From assembly GCA_947624635.1 (NCBI GenBank), contig CANQLF010000008.1, positions 1 to 15,734 on the forward strand: 15,734 nt of DNA, written 5' to 3'. Below the pieces are notes generated by a model. The model made no database searches. It was not told the DNA's origin and saw nothing but the letters and a program-made list of their open reading frames with translations. Both the position numbers and the translations under genes were made by a program. The DNA is from an uncultured Bacilli bacterium. Lineage in GTDB: Bacteria > Bacillota_I > Bacilli_A > RF39 > UBA660. This document shows, piece after piece, positions 1 to 8,230 of the stretch (positions are counted from its first letter, which is position 1; each line of letters opens with the position of its first letter).

Positions 1-438
1 AAATGGTAAAAATGAATCTAATAAATTATAAAATATATTATAACCTAAGACACCAATAATTAAGAACATTATGATCAAAACTGTTATAATTACTATTTGT
101 TCAAGTATACATTTAATTTTATTTTTAATTTTCATACTACTAAATAAAGTAATTGTATCTGTAATAAAATTTAAAAAACTATCTATATATTTATTCAAAT
201 TATTTTTAGAAGGTTTTTCATCTTTTACATCTTTAATATTTCTATGTAGTAAATCATCTATATTTAAATCAAATTTATCACATAATTGTATTATTTTATC
301 CATTTCAGGATAAGCAGCACCTGATTCCCATTTTGAAATAGCTTGTCTTGATACTCCTAATTCTTCTGCAAGTTGCTCTTGTGACAGATTATTATCCTTT
401 CTTATTTTTTTCAAATTTTCTGATAATTTATTACTCAT
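1..438 (-). CDS. XRE-family HTH regulator with C-terminal membrane segment (partial, 3' end beyond left edge)
   Basis: This is a DNA-binding repressor-type protein. The reading frame starts at ATG 438-436 and stays open for 146 codons to the window edge, so the stop lies outside. The N-terminal helix-turn-helix (about residues 6-60) has the typical pattern: NLSQEQLAEELGVSRQAISKWE, here shortened to its core LSQEQLAEELGVSRQAISKW, then YPEMDKIIQLCDKF. A polar linker rich in Lys, Asp and Asn follows at about 66-82. A hydrophobic segment at about 114-134 is probably a membrane helix. A very strong Shine-Dalgarno (AAAGGAGG) lies 5-6 bases before the ATG, which fixes the start. It is separated from the upstream operon by a hairpin and about 195 bases, so it is probably its own transcription unit. 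Many Bacillota have such HTH-plus-membrane proteins of unknown target; the fold is sure, the regulon is not. Confidence 0.9.
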   Translation of the reverse strand, partial: MSNKLSENLKKIRKDNNLSQEQLAEELGVSRQAISKWESGAAYPEMDKIIQLCDKFDLNIDDLLHRNIKDVKDEKPSKNNLNKYIDSFLNFITDTITLFSSMKIKNKIKCILEQIVIITVLIIMFLIIGVLGYNIFYNLLDSFLPF

Positions 439-485
439 AAATTTTCCTCCTTTTCACAATCATTTTATCTTTTTTATGAGGTAGC

Positions 486-516
486 ATTCTATCACTTTTT
501 AGTTGTTTTTTGTAAA
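486..516 (-). promoter_or_regulatory. Candidate promoter of the XRE-type regulator
   Basis: On the minus strand TTTACA (516-511) and TAGAAT (491-486) match the sigma-A boxes at five of six positions each. A TG dinucleotide one base before the -10 box makes it an extended -10. The 19-base spacer is longer than ideal, so the call is tentative. A second TATAAT lies further upstream but has a poorer -35 box. Confidence 0.35.
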
Positions 517-632
517 ATATTGGTTGCATTTAATAATATTAGTACTTAATTTACTATTTATTATACAATTTTTATGTATAATAAAACAATATATTGATTA
601 TTTGTTTAATAACATGTTATATTTTATGCTAA

Positions 633-663
633 AAAATAAGACAGTATATTACCATCTTATTTT
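633..663 (-). terminator. Hairpin terminator at the end of the biosynthetic operon
   Basis: A perfect 9-bp inverted repeat (633-641 with 655-663) encloses a 13-base loop. On the minus strand the descending arm ends in a T-rich run. It lies 17 bases after the stop codon of the last operon gene and before the XRE gene. The stem is AT-rich, so termination may be partial. Confidence 0.55.
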
Positions 664-679
664 CTATATTTTTTTATTT

Positions 680-2419
680 CTAAGTTAATTTTTTTGAAAG
701 AACTTTAACATCTTTTATTAAATCATTTTTAGTTTTATCGTTATTTATTAAATGATCATAATTATAAATTTTATCAAATGATGTATATTGTATTCTGTTT
801 ATTAATGATTCATCATTAAATAATTGTAATCTTCCATTTTCTTTTAATTTTTCCTTTAATCTACTTAATTTAATTTTAATATCACAATTAACAGCTATAA
901 GGTGATTACAATATTCAAATATATCAAGTAATGGCAACATAAAAGAATCTATAATTATTATTTTATTATTAATTTGTTTTAATTCGTTGTTAATACTTAT
1001 TTGAATTTCATCTTTTAATATTTTAATCCAGCTTTCAACATCTTCAAAATTGTTATAAATATGATTACACCAATGTTTCCCATCATTTGGAATATTAAGT
1101 TTTTCAATAATTTCTGATTTAAAAACATCTAGATATTTTATCATATATTTATCAACATCTATTATTGTAGAATCTTTTAACTCAGAATTTAATATTTTAC
1201 AAACTTCACTTTTACCACTACCAGATCCACCAAAAATTCCAATAGTCAGTCTATTATTTTTAGAAATATTGTAATCAGATACTCTATAGCATCTTTTACA
1301 AATATAATTATTTTCCTCTTTTTGTTTTATTTGTTTAAATATCTTATTATTATATTTTCTATTTAGACTATCGATGTAATCGTATACAAATAAATCGCCA
1401 TTTTCATACATTTTTGCTACTTCTGATAAATAAAAGTCTATATTTTCATAATAATATTTTGTATCGAAAGATTCACTAAATTCATCTAATTTTCTTATCG
1501 AATCAAGAGCGGTTATAGTTCTTATACATTTACTGCATTTGCCACAATTATAAGATTCATTTGTACAAACGTGAAGATTCTTTTTAGCAATATCGTATTG
1601 CGATATAAAATTTAATTTTTCTAATCTATCCTTTTGAGAACCGTCAGAATAAATAAACAAATTTTTTGTAGTAAGTTCTTTGCATAATAATAAATCATAT
1701 CGTGCAGAGTCAATTAAAGAGCAATCTTCTAGGTTAAACGTCCAAATAGGATATCCTGATGAAAAATAGTATGTTCCAAAAAGTTTTTGTAAAGAGTATA
1801 CTCCAAACATTCTTATTAGTGTGTGCATAGGTGGAATAGGAAATAATTCGCGCATATTAGAATTTATTTTAATAATTGGCAACTTTAAAAGATTTGAAAC
1901 TTTATGTACCCTATCGTATATTTCTTTAGTGATTTTTTCATATTCACCATTTTTTTTGTAACTATCTGCAAGGCTCATAATTGTCAAATGAGTTAATTTT
2001 TTTGATTTAATTTCATTTTCTATATTATTAAAGATAGTATAAAATGAATCAACACCACATGTAATTCCTGTTCCTACCGCACCTATATTATTGATATTTT
2101 TACCAGTTTCACATTTTATATTAATCTCATTTAGTTTGCCATGACTTTTCTTACTAAATACTGGAATTAAAAACTCATTTATTTGATAGTATAAATCTTC
2201 CGAAACTAAAGATTTACATACAATATTTTTATTTTCTCTCATTGCATAAAAGAATAAAACTATTAAAAAAGCATCACATCTTTCGTAACAAAGATATCTA
2301 CCATATTCTTTGTCAACTTCTAAGAATACTTCTTTATTTATACCATCATCTATAATGTTACAAATAAGTCTCGTTTTATTTTTTAATTCTTTAATATATG
2401 GTTTTTCTATTATTATCAT
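680..2419 (-). CDS. Fusion protein: PP-loop (QueC-like) ATPase domain + CoaE-like P-loop kinase domain
   Basis: This 579-residue protein has two nucleotide-binding modules. The N-terminal half carries a PP-loop-type motif GTGITCGVDSFYT (116-128) and a putative zinc cluster C285-x6-C-x2-C-x2-C298, the layout seen in QueC-type enzymes. PP-loop enzymes adenylate a carbonyl so that sulfur or nitrogen can replace oxygen. The motif is slightly degenerate: TCGVDS instead of SGGxDS. A CxxC pair (374-377) lies in the linker. The C-terminal part (about 390-579) starts with a Walker A motif GGSGSGKS (397-404), then DVDKY (421-425), and ends in a YDHLINN-type segment (554-560), which together resemble dephospho-CoA kinase or related small-molecule kinases. 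The ATG has a good Shine-Dalgarno (TAGGAGT). It is the last gene of the operon, 26 bases after the CapA-like gene. The substrate is unknown; I do not know a described enzyme with this fusion. Confidence 0.8.
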   Translation of the reverse strand: MIIIEKPYIKELKNKTRLICNIIDDGINKEVFLEVDKEYGRYLCYERCDAFLIVLFFYAMRENKNIVCKSLVSEDLYYQINEFLIPVFSKKSHGKLNEINIKCETGKNINNIGAVGTGITCGVDSFYTIFNNIENEIKSKKLTHLTIMSLADSYKKNGEYEKITKEIYDRVHKVSNLLKLPIIKINSNMRELFPIPPMHTLIRMFGVYSLQKLFGTYYFSSGYPIWTFNLEDCSLIDSARYDLLLCKELTTKNLFIYSDGSQKDRLEKLNFISQYDIAKKNLHVCTNESYNCGKCSKCIRTITALDSIRKLDEFSESFDTKYYYENIDFYLSEVAKMYENGDLFVYDYIDSLNRKYNNKIFKQIKQKEENNYICKRCYRVSDYNISKNNRLTIGIFGGSGSGKSEVCKILNSELKDSTIIDVDKYMIKYLDVFKSEIIEKLNIPNDGKHWCNHIYNNFEDVESWIKILKDEIQISINNELKQINNKIIIIDSFMLPLLDIFEYCNHLIAVNCDIKIKLSRLKEKLKENGRLQLFNDESLINRIQYTSFDKIYNYDHLINNDKTKNDLIKDVKVLSKKLT

Positions 2420-2445
2420 TTTCTTACTCCTAACAATTTTAAAAT

Positions 2446-3591
2446 TTATTTAACCAACCACTCTTTTTCAACTTTATATTCACCTAAATGAAGCCTATTA
2501 CATATTTCTTCATACTCTTTTTTATATTTTTGTTTTTTTCTATAATCTAATTTATTATAAAAATCATAAAATGGATACACTTTTAAGTATGAATCATCAT
2601 CTTTAACACATATAAGAAGTGTAAGTGTAATTTTTATTAAATTATTTTTTTCAAAATAATAATTTATTGCCAGAGAATACTCTGGAAGCGTTTCCCATAA
2701 TACGTACTTAGATTTTGGAGATATAATTAAATCTCCTATACTATTAAAACAATTATTATTTATTTTCATATTTTGAATTATGTGTGGATGCGTTACTACT
2801 ACACTATCGCATCCTATATCATGAAGTTTTTTAACTACATCATTTGTATAATTTCCTACGTCTATATTATATTGTCCACCAATATGTGGATACATTAATA
2901 TAAATCTATTTTGTTTTTTAAGATTATTAACAATTTTTTTAATTGGAATTATACATTTATCATCCAATATATAATCATCTAAAACTGGATTTATTTTTTT
3001 TCTACATATATTTTTAATTTTTATCCTAATTTCAGGATTAAGTTTATGATACAATTTTGAAAGAAATGTTCTTTTATATATCATATTATTCTTTTTTTTA
3101 ATTAAATTGATTTTATATTTAGTAGATGTATCTAATTTGCATTTGTTAATATGATAATTTGTACTATCTGTATAGCCGAGTAATGATAGTTTTACGTCAC
3201 TTAAATTGATGTTTAAAACACCTTCTTTGTTATCTAGGGAGCTTATTCCAAAAAAATCGATATCATATTTTTTTAAAAAGGAAATTGTTTGTTCTAAACC
3301 TTCGTATCCGCTATCTAGTATATGATTATTCGCTAATGATACTGCATTTATTCCGACTTTTTTAAGTGCGATTAAAAGCTCTTTAGGATTACTGAATGAA
3401 AATACTCCTTTTGTATAGTTATTATCAGATATAATGCTTTCTAAATTCGCTATTACATAATCAGAATCCTTAAAAATTTTTTTTAAAGGAGAAAACATAC
3501 TATTAAAATCATAACTTTTATCTTTTGATCTTCCTGCTTTTAACATTTCTTTGTCACAAATTATATCTCCTATTACTGTAACCTTATTCAT
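2446..3591 (-). CDS. CapA/PgsA-family metallophosphatase-fold protein, no membrane anchor
   Basis: The 381-residue protein has the CapA (poly-gamma-glutamate synthesis) family signature: GD at 8-9, NLE at 49-51, LANNHILDSGYEGL (86-99), MYPHIGGQY (233-241, where the family usually has an HWG-x-EY motif) and THPHIIQ (267-273) followed by NSIGDLI. These residues form the metal site in the calcineurin-like fold. Known CapA/PgsA proteins are usually membrane-anchored, but here the first catalytic strand begins at residue 4, leaving no room for a signal or anchor, so the protein should be cytoplasmic. A lysine-rich insert spans about 155-200. The ATG overlaps the stop of the acetyltransferase gene by four bases (ATGA), so translation is probably coupled; the upstream Shine-Dalgarno is weak. 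Its role may be hydrolysis or transfer on an amide-linked product made by the two ligases of the operon; this is inference. Confidence 0.85.
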   Translation of the reverse strand: MNKVTVIGDIICDKEMLKAGRSKDKSYDFNSMFSPLKKIFKDSDYVIANLESIISDNNYTKGVFSFSNPKELLIALKKVGINAVSLANNHILDSGYEGLEQTISFLKKYDIDFFGISSLDNKEGVLNINLSDVKLSLLGYTDSTNYHINKCKLDTSTKYKINLIKKKNNMIYKRTFLSKLYHKLNPEIRIKIKNICRKKINPVLDDYILDDKCIIPIKKIVNNLKKQNRFILMYPHIGGQYNIDVGNYTNDVVKKLHDIGCDSVVVTHPHIIQNMKINNNCFNSIGDLIISPKSKYVLWETLPEYSLAINYYFEKNNLIKITLTLLICVKDDDSYLKVYPFYDFYNKLDYRKKQKYKKEYEEICNRLHLGEYKVEKEWLVK

Positions 3592-4112
3592 TTTTTTGTT
3601 CTCTCATTCCAAGAATAATAATTATTATTTCTTTTTCTTTTTTTCTTTATAATTCTAGGATGTTGCAAAACTATAGTTGAATTATCTTCGACATCTTCTA
3701 CTACTACACAATTTGCTCCTATTCGCACATTATTTCCTATTTTAACATTTCCAATTATCTTTGCACCAACACCTATATATACATTATCGCCAATTGTAGG
3801 AGCTCCATAACCTTTACTATCATCCAAAGTATTTGATCCTATAGTTACATTGTTAAAAATAACACAGTCTTTTCCTACTTTTGCCCCAAAGCTAATATAT
3901 ATTCCGAACAAGCCATGAGGTGTTATAAATTTATTAACCTGATTATTAATAGGTATTAAACAGTGACTTACTTTCATTATTCTAAATGCTTTAATATAGC
4001 GGATTTTATTTATTAAACTTTTTTTATTCTTTAATATTTTTTCTCTATATTCCCATATTTTTTTACTTTCATATAAATATTCAGGTGTAAAATATTTTCT
4101 ATTTCTATTCAT
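3588..4112 (-). CDS. Short serine O-acetyltransferase-like (CysE-type, left-handed beta-helix) acyltransferase
   Basis: This 174-residue protein has hexapeptide repeats typical of left-handed beta-helix acyltransferases, from about residue 69 to 146: GAKVGKDCVIFNNVTIG, then GAPTIGDNVYIGVGAKIIG and VKIGNNVRIGA. The family moves an acetyl group from acetyl-CoA to serine or another alcohol or amine. His66 in ITPHGLFGIYI aligns by eye with the catalytic His of CysE, while the second CysE histidine (in RHPKI) is replaced by the GAPTI motif usual in short members. The long helical N-terminal domain of classical CysE is reduced. I chose ATG 4112-4110 because GGTGAT, a good Shine-Dalgarno, lies three bases before it; an upstream TTG at 4130 would give six extra residues with no such site. 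The start is 4 bases after the amidoligase stop. It may supply O-acetylserine or acetylate the pathway's product. Confidence 0.82.
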   Translation of the reverse strand: MNRNRKYFTPEYLYESKKIWEYREKILKNKKSLINKIRYIKAFRIMKVSHCLIPINNQVNKFITPHGLFGIYISFGAKVGKDCVIFNNVTIGSNTLDDSKGYGAPTIGDNVYIGVGAKIIGNVKIGNNVRIGANCVVVEDVEDNSTIVLQHPRIIKKKRKRNNNYYSWNERTKK

Positions 4113-4116
4113 TATA

Positions 4117-5871
4117 TCACCACTTATCAAATTCTATTACTTTTTGTGATATTTTAGATTTTAATAATCTATTTAATTTAAAATTTTTCTTTAATAGTTT
4201 TTTATTTGAATTATATCTTTTTATAAATTCTTTAACTACTATTTTATCTTTAATTATCATTTCTAATAATATTAGCAGTTTTTTACTTTTTGATATATTT
4301 GTAGATTTTATCATATTAAAATTATTTAATATTTTGGTTTCTTCATATGTTCTTTCATATATATTTTTATTTTGGATATCAGATATTTTTTGAGATATTT
4401 GTACTAATCCTCCAAATAGTTCTATATTTTGTATCCAAATATTTGAATTTAATGTTCCATTTGGACATCTGAATTCTATAGTGTTTATTTTACCTGGACG
4501 TAAATTCAGAAAATTTATAGATTTACCTCTTGTCCCTTGAAATTTTATTATTTGTATTTTTAAATTTTCTAAAGACATTTTCCTGTTTAATGTTAGTGTT
4601 TTTCTTTTTAAAGAGGTCTCAATTAATCTTGATACAGGATTAGCATATTCTATTCCTCTTGGTAATGTATTTGCTTCATTTCCAATAATATATAACTCAT
4701 ATTCCATATTGCACCATAATTCTAATAAGTTTATAAAAGCATCACTGTCTTTTATGTAGTTAAATCCAATATGTATATGTCCTCCACAACTATCATTTAC
4801 ATGTTGATTAAATCTATTTAACAAATTTGTAACAGATTTTATTTCTTTAATTGTAATTTTATTTAATCCTTGTAATATTGGAGATACTATCTCAACTTCT
4901 TTTTCACCAATTATGTTTCCAACAACAGTTTCATCAGGTTTGGACTTCCAAATTCCTGACTCTGTAGAAAACCCATTTATCTTTTCAGAAAAATTACCAA
5001 CTGATTCTATTTCTATACCTATTGTTATTTCATTGGGTAATATTACTTTACTTTTATTATTAATAAAATTTTTTTTACCATTTAACATATGTTTGTCTAC
5101 TAATGAAAGTATTATGTCATTTTTGTCAGAGTTATTAAGACAAAGACTTTGAGTATTATTAAGACATTCATTTATAAAATTATAGTCATTAGTTGATAAA
5201 ATAAGTTTTATTAAATCTATTTTTTTCAAGTTTAATTTATTTTTATTAACAATTTTTTTAATATACTCTATATTATTCATATGTATTATTATATCTACTA
5301 TATCAGATTTATCTAAACTTATTTTTTTTCTATCTTTTATACACTTTTCTACATATTTTATATCATTTAAAGATTTTATTAAATATGAAATATCAGATGA
5401 ATAAATTTTTATATTTGTCTTACCTTCTATGCAATTTTTAATATAATCAACATTTTTTATTTCTGATATCAATTTAGTTATAACAAATGAATCTAACTTT
5501 TTATTTTCAATGCATTTATTTATATATTTTTCATCCTTAGTAGAAAGGATTAATTCTGATAGATATAGTGAACATAAATTAATTTTTTTATATTTTCTTA
5601 TATATTTTTTAATAAATTTTACATTGTTGGTAGCAATTATTAACTTTTTTATATGATATGGTGCTAATCTTAAATTGTTTTTATTTTTAATACAATTTTT
5701 AATATATCTTAAATCGTTAGTAGCTATTATTAATTCTGTTATACAGGATGAACCAAGACCTAATTTTTCCCTATCTACAATGCAACTTTTAATATATTTT
5801 ATATTGTTAGTCGCAATAATTTTTTTAACAGTATCAGAAGGATCTATAAACTTTTCTTTAGAAACATTCAT
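4117..5871 (-). CDS. Amidoligase (Amidoligase_2 / glutamate-cysteine-ligase-like) with N-terminal repeat domain
   Basis: The 584-residue protein has two parts. Residues 17-252 are eight tandem repeats of about 30 residues with the pattern LI-x-x-TND-x-KYI-x-x-CI, predicted to be helical. Residues about 281-500 match the amidoligase branch of the glutamine synthetase/glutamate-cysteine ligase superfamily: IGIEIES (284-290), SKPDETV (310-316), EVEIVSP (325-331), CGGHIHIGF (362-370) and EFRCPNGTLN (466-475). The acidic and histidine residues in these motifs bind Mg-ATP, and the enzymes couple a carboxylate to an amine through an acyl phosphate. The C-terminal 80 residues are lysine-rich and helical. 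The start ATG has only a weak Shine-Dalgarno (AGG about 11 bases upstream), and the gene begins 20 bases after the ATP-grasp gene, so coupling may help its translation. The repeat domain could bind a carrier protein or macromolecular substrate; this is inference. It ends TGG TGA, showing that TGA is a stop here. Confidence 0.85.
   Translation of the reverse strand: MNVSKEKFIDPSDTVKKIIATNNIKYIKSCIVDREKLGLGSSCITELIIATNDLRYIKNCIKNKNNLRLAPYHIKKLIIATNNVKFIKKYIRKYKKINLCSLYLSELILSTKDEKYINKCIENKKLDSFVITKLISEIKNVDYIKNCIEGKTNIKIYSSDISYLIKSLNDIKYVEKCIKDRKKISLDKSDIVDIIIHMNNIEYIKKIVNKNKLNLKKIDLIKLILSTNDYNFINECLNNTQSLCLNNSDKNDIILSLVDKHMLNGKKNFINNKSKVILPNEITIGIEIESVGNFSEKINGFSTESGIWKSKPDETVVGNIIGEKEVEIVSPILQGLNKITIKEIKSVTNLLNRFNQHVNDSCGGHIHIGFNYIKDSDAFINLLELWCNMEYELYIIGNEANTLPRGIEYANPVSRLIETSLKRKTLTLNRKMSLENLKIQIIKFQGTRGKSINFLNLRPGKINTIEFRCPNGTLNSNIWIQNIELFGGLVQISQKISDIQNKNIYERTYEETKILNNFNMIKSTNISKSKKLLILLEMIIKDKIVVKEFIKRYNSNKKLLKKNFKLNRLLKSKISQKVIEFDKW
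5116..5823 (-). repeat. Eight tandem ~30-residue coding repeats in the amidoligase gene
   Basis: The repeats cover residues 17-252. Units begin at about residues 17, 47, 77, 107, 134, 164, 194 and 223. The fourth unit is shorter (27 residues). The first three units share ATNN/ATND and are the most alike, suggesting recent duplication; later ones have drifted. The consensus is LIIATND-x-KYIK-x-CI-x-NK-x-x-L-x-L. Confidence 0.85.
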
Positions 5872-5891
5872 ATAAACATAACCTAATATAT

Positions 5892-7169
5892 TTAAATTTT
5901 TTCCATATCAAAATGAAATTTTTTAGATAGTTCGTGTGTTAATTTAATTGCTTCTTCACGAGTATTACCAGTTACACTCATGTGTGAATGTGACATTGTT
6001 TGATGACTTTTTTGAATTATGTCTCCTTTTTTTCTATATAAATAAAGTTTTATTAAATTTGGATGATTTATAACATCTTGTAAATCTTCATAGTGCATAT
6101 CTAATATTTTGCTATCATGTTCTATTAGAGTATAATATAGATATGATGCGATAGGTTTTTGAGTTTTATTCTTTTTATATTCTGGTTTCTTACCTAGAGA
6201 AATATCTAATAAGGCATGCATCATATTAACACCTGTAGAATTTAGAGCTGATTCGAAAATTGGACCGCCACCCATTCTAGCCCCAGTTTCAATTATATAT
6301 AATTCATTATTTTTTGTTAATCTATATTCTGTATGAGTTAATCCATAATTAATACCTAATGCCTTATTTGTTTTTTTAGTCATATCGATAATTTCTTGTT
6401 GTATATTTTGTGGAAAACTAGCAGGTGTACAAAAATATGCTTCTGGAAATACATTTATTTCACTGAACATTTCTTTTTCATGTATCGCTATTACATCTGT
6501 TTCTCCATTATAATTTATTGATTCTACGCTCATCTCTGTTCCATCTATATATTCTTCTATTAATACAACTTTATCTTCGTATTTTTTTATTGTTTGATCA
6601 TATATACTATCGACACTATATATATCAATAATTTCTTTTTTAACTTTATCAAAGTTATTTTTTAATTCCTCTTCATCATTTATTTTTAATACGCAAATAC
6701 TTCCCCCACCAATAATAGGTTTAATTATAACTGGATATCCTTGTTTTTTGGCAAAGGATAATGCTTCATCAAGACTTGAAATAAGTTCGTAATTTGCTAC
6801 TTTAACATCAGTTTTACTATAGGCTTTTTTCATTTCATATTTGTTTCTTGCTCTAAAAGCTGTTTCAGTTGATATATATGTTAATCCTAATTCTTCTGCT
6901 ATAGCAGCTGCAGTTGGTACTGCATGTTCAACAATTGCAATTACTCCATCTATGTGTACAATTTTATTAATTTCTTTTGTTTTTTCAACAGATTCTTTTA
7001 TATTTCTAACATTAGCTTTAAAATACATATCACAATAGTCAAGTTCCCATGATGGATCATCCATCATTAATATAAAATTGATACCATATTTTTTTAATTC
7101 TTCAAAATGTTTTTTTCTGCTAGGATTTGATAAATTTACTACTAAAATATTTTTTAAATTATTTTTCAT
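5892..7169 (-). CDS. ATP-grasp carboxylate-amine ligase (BacD-like / carbamoyl-phosphate-synthase-like ATP-grasp)
   Basis: This 425-residue enzyme of the ATP-grasp superfamily joins a carboxylate to an amine by way of an acyl phosphate. The N-terminal Rossmann-like domain (about 5-105) leads into the ATP-grasp fold: YPVIIKP with Lys150, the glycine-rich loop GGGS (154-157), IEEYIDGTEMS (204-214), and the metal and phosphate region HTEYR (279-283) and ETGARMGGG (294-302). The length and the C-terminal extension (about 330-425, including a His-rich HSHMSV) fit L-amino acid ligases such as BacD and other natural-product ligases better than D-Ala-D-Ala ligase or primary-metabolism enzymes. A strong Shine-Dalgarno (GGGAGG) precedes the ATG by about 5 bases, and the gene starts 12 bases after the PLP-enzyme gene. 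With the next gene, the amidoligase, it gives the operon two independent amide-forming enzymes. Substrates cannot be read from the sequence. Confidence 0.9.
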   Translation of the reverse strand: MKNNLKNILVVNLSNPSRKKHFEELKKYGINFILMMDDPSWELDYCDMYFKANVRNIKESVEKTKEINKIVHIDGVIAIVEHAVPTAAAIAEELGLTYISTETAFRARNKYEMKKAYSKTDVKVANYELISSLDEALSFAKKQGYPVIIKPIIGGGSICVLKINDEEELKNNFDKVKKEIIDIYSVDSIYDQTIKKYEDKVVLIEEYIDGTEMSVESINYNGETDVIAIHEKEMFSEINVFPEAYFCTPASFPQNIQQEIIDMTKKTNKALGINYGLTHTEYRLTKNNELYIIETGARMGGGPIFESALNSTGVNMMHALLDISLGKKPEYKKNKTQKPIASYLYYTLIEHDSKILDMHYEDLQDVINHPNLIKLYLYRKKGDIIQKSHQTMSHSHMSVTGNTREEAIKLTHELSKKFHFDMEKI

Positions 7170-7181
7170 ATTTTCCTCCCT

Positions 7182-8228
7182 TTATTTTTCACTTTCAAAT
7201 TCTTCTATTACACTATTTATAATTTTTGATGCTTCTATAACATCATCTTTATCTACATTTAAACATAAAATCGCCCTAACAATATATTCGTTATAAGGAA
7301 ATAATAATACATTTTTTTCTTTGCATTTATCAACAAAATCTTCTGCTTTTACTCCTAAGTTTTTGATATTCATCATAACTATATTAGTTTCAGGATCGTT
7401 AAAAATGATTTTATTATTTTTAATTAATTTTACCAATAATTTAGCATTATCATGATCGTATTTTAATCTTTCTACATTATGTGTTACTGCATAATAAGCA
7501 GCCGCAGCCATAAATCCAGATTGATGCAAATGACCACCATACCATCTTCTATATTTTCTTGCTTTAATCATTGTATCTTTATCACCCATTATTATTGAAC
7601 CAAATGGACCTCCTAAGCCTTTAGAAAATGATAATGTAATGGTATCTGCATATTGTGCATAATCGCTAGGTTTAAGTCCTGTCGCTACACATGCATTCAT
7701 TATTCTTTCGCCATCTAGATGAACTTTTATTCCATTAGATTTACAAAACTCATAATCTTCTTTTAATACATCTATAGGAAAAACTTTACCGCCATGGGAA
7801 TTAACCGTATTTTCTAATGAAAGAAGCTTAGTTTTAGTGAATGTGCCATTATGCATTCTACTATTTAATCTCTCCTTTATATCAGAAACATGAATTATAC
7901 CATCACTAGTTTTACAAGTATTTAAAATGACTTTCCCTAGATCTATTGATTGAGCCCCTTGGAAATAGTTTATGTGATAGCTTTCATCAATAATCACTTC
8001 ATCACCAGAATTAGTCCAACATCTAATGGCTACTTGATCGCTCATAGTACCAGAACACATAAACACTGCTGCTTCTTTATTAAACAATTTCGCACAATAT
8101 TCTTCTAAATTATTTGTTTCTATATCTTCTCCATATCCTTGATCTCCTACTTTTGCTTCAAATATAGCCTTTCTCATTTCATCTGTCGGCATAGTACAAG
8201 TATCACTTCTAAAATCATACTTTTTCAT
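7182..8228 (-). CDS. Threonine-aldolase / beta-eliminating-lyase-family PLP enzyme
   Basis: This 348-residue fold-type I PLP enzyme matches the low-specificity L-threonine aldolase family along its length. Lys203 in LSFSKGLGGPFGS is the Schiff-base lysine, HLDGERI (170-176) gives the Asp that contacts the pyridine nitrogen, His85 in DESYHIN is the ring-stacking histidine, and LLSLENT (135-141) is a family block. Such enzymes cleave or form beta-hydroxy-alpha-amino acids from glycine and an aldehyde, and relatives catalyse beta-elimination. The start is ATG 8228; a TTG at 8255 would add nine residues but lacks a ribosome site. The ATG is preceded by GGAGGA, which is at the same time the Gly-Gly codons of the upstream carrier gene, 2 bases after that gene's stop. 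In this operon it may make or release an unusual amino acid, for which both ligases would be consumers. The family is sure, the specific reaction is not. Confidence 0.9.
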   Translation of the reverse strand: MKKYDFRSDTCTMPTDEMRKAIFEAKVGDQGYGEDIETNNLEEYCAKLFNKEAAVFMCSGTMSDQVAIRCWTNSGDEVIIDESYHINYFQGAQSIDLGKVILNTCKTSDGIIHVSDIKERLNSRMHNGTFTKTKLLSLENTVNSHGGKVFPIDVLKEDYEFCKSNGIKVHLDGERIMNACVATGLKPSDYAQYADTITLSFSKGLGGPFGSIIMGDKDTMIKARKYRRWYGGHLHQSGFMAAAAYYAVTHNVERLKYDHDNAKLLVKLIKNNKIIFNDPETNIVMMNIKNLGVKAEDFVDKCKEKNVLLFPYNEYIVRAILCLNVDKDDVIEASKIINSVIEEFESEK

Positions 8229-8230
8229 AG

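Noticed and set aside
503..688. 61-codon open frame on the plus strand
   Set aside because: It starts with TTG without a ribosome site, is made of low-complexity hydrophobic residues typical of AT-rich noncoding DNA, and overlaps the terminator hairpin and the end of the PP-loop gene.
680..2419. Queuosine pathway enzyme QueC
   Set aside because: The PP-loop motif and zinc cysteines are similar, but the protein is far longer, has a kinase domain, and no queD, queE or queF gene is near.
4913..5152. Plus-strand open frame inside the amidoligase gene
   Set aside because: It is the antisense shadow of a gene with clear family motifs on the minus strand.
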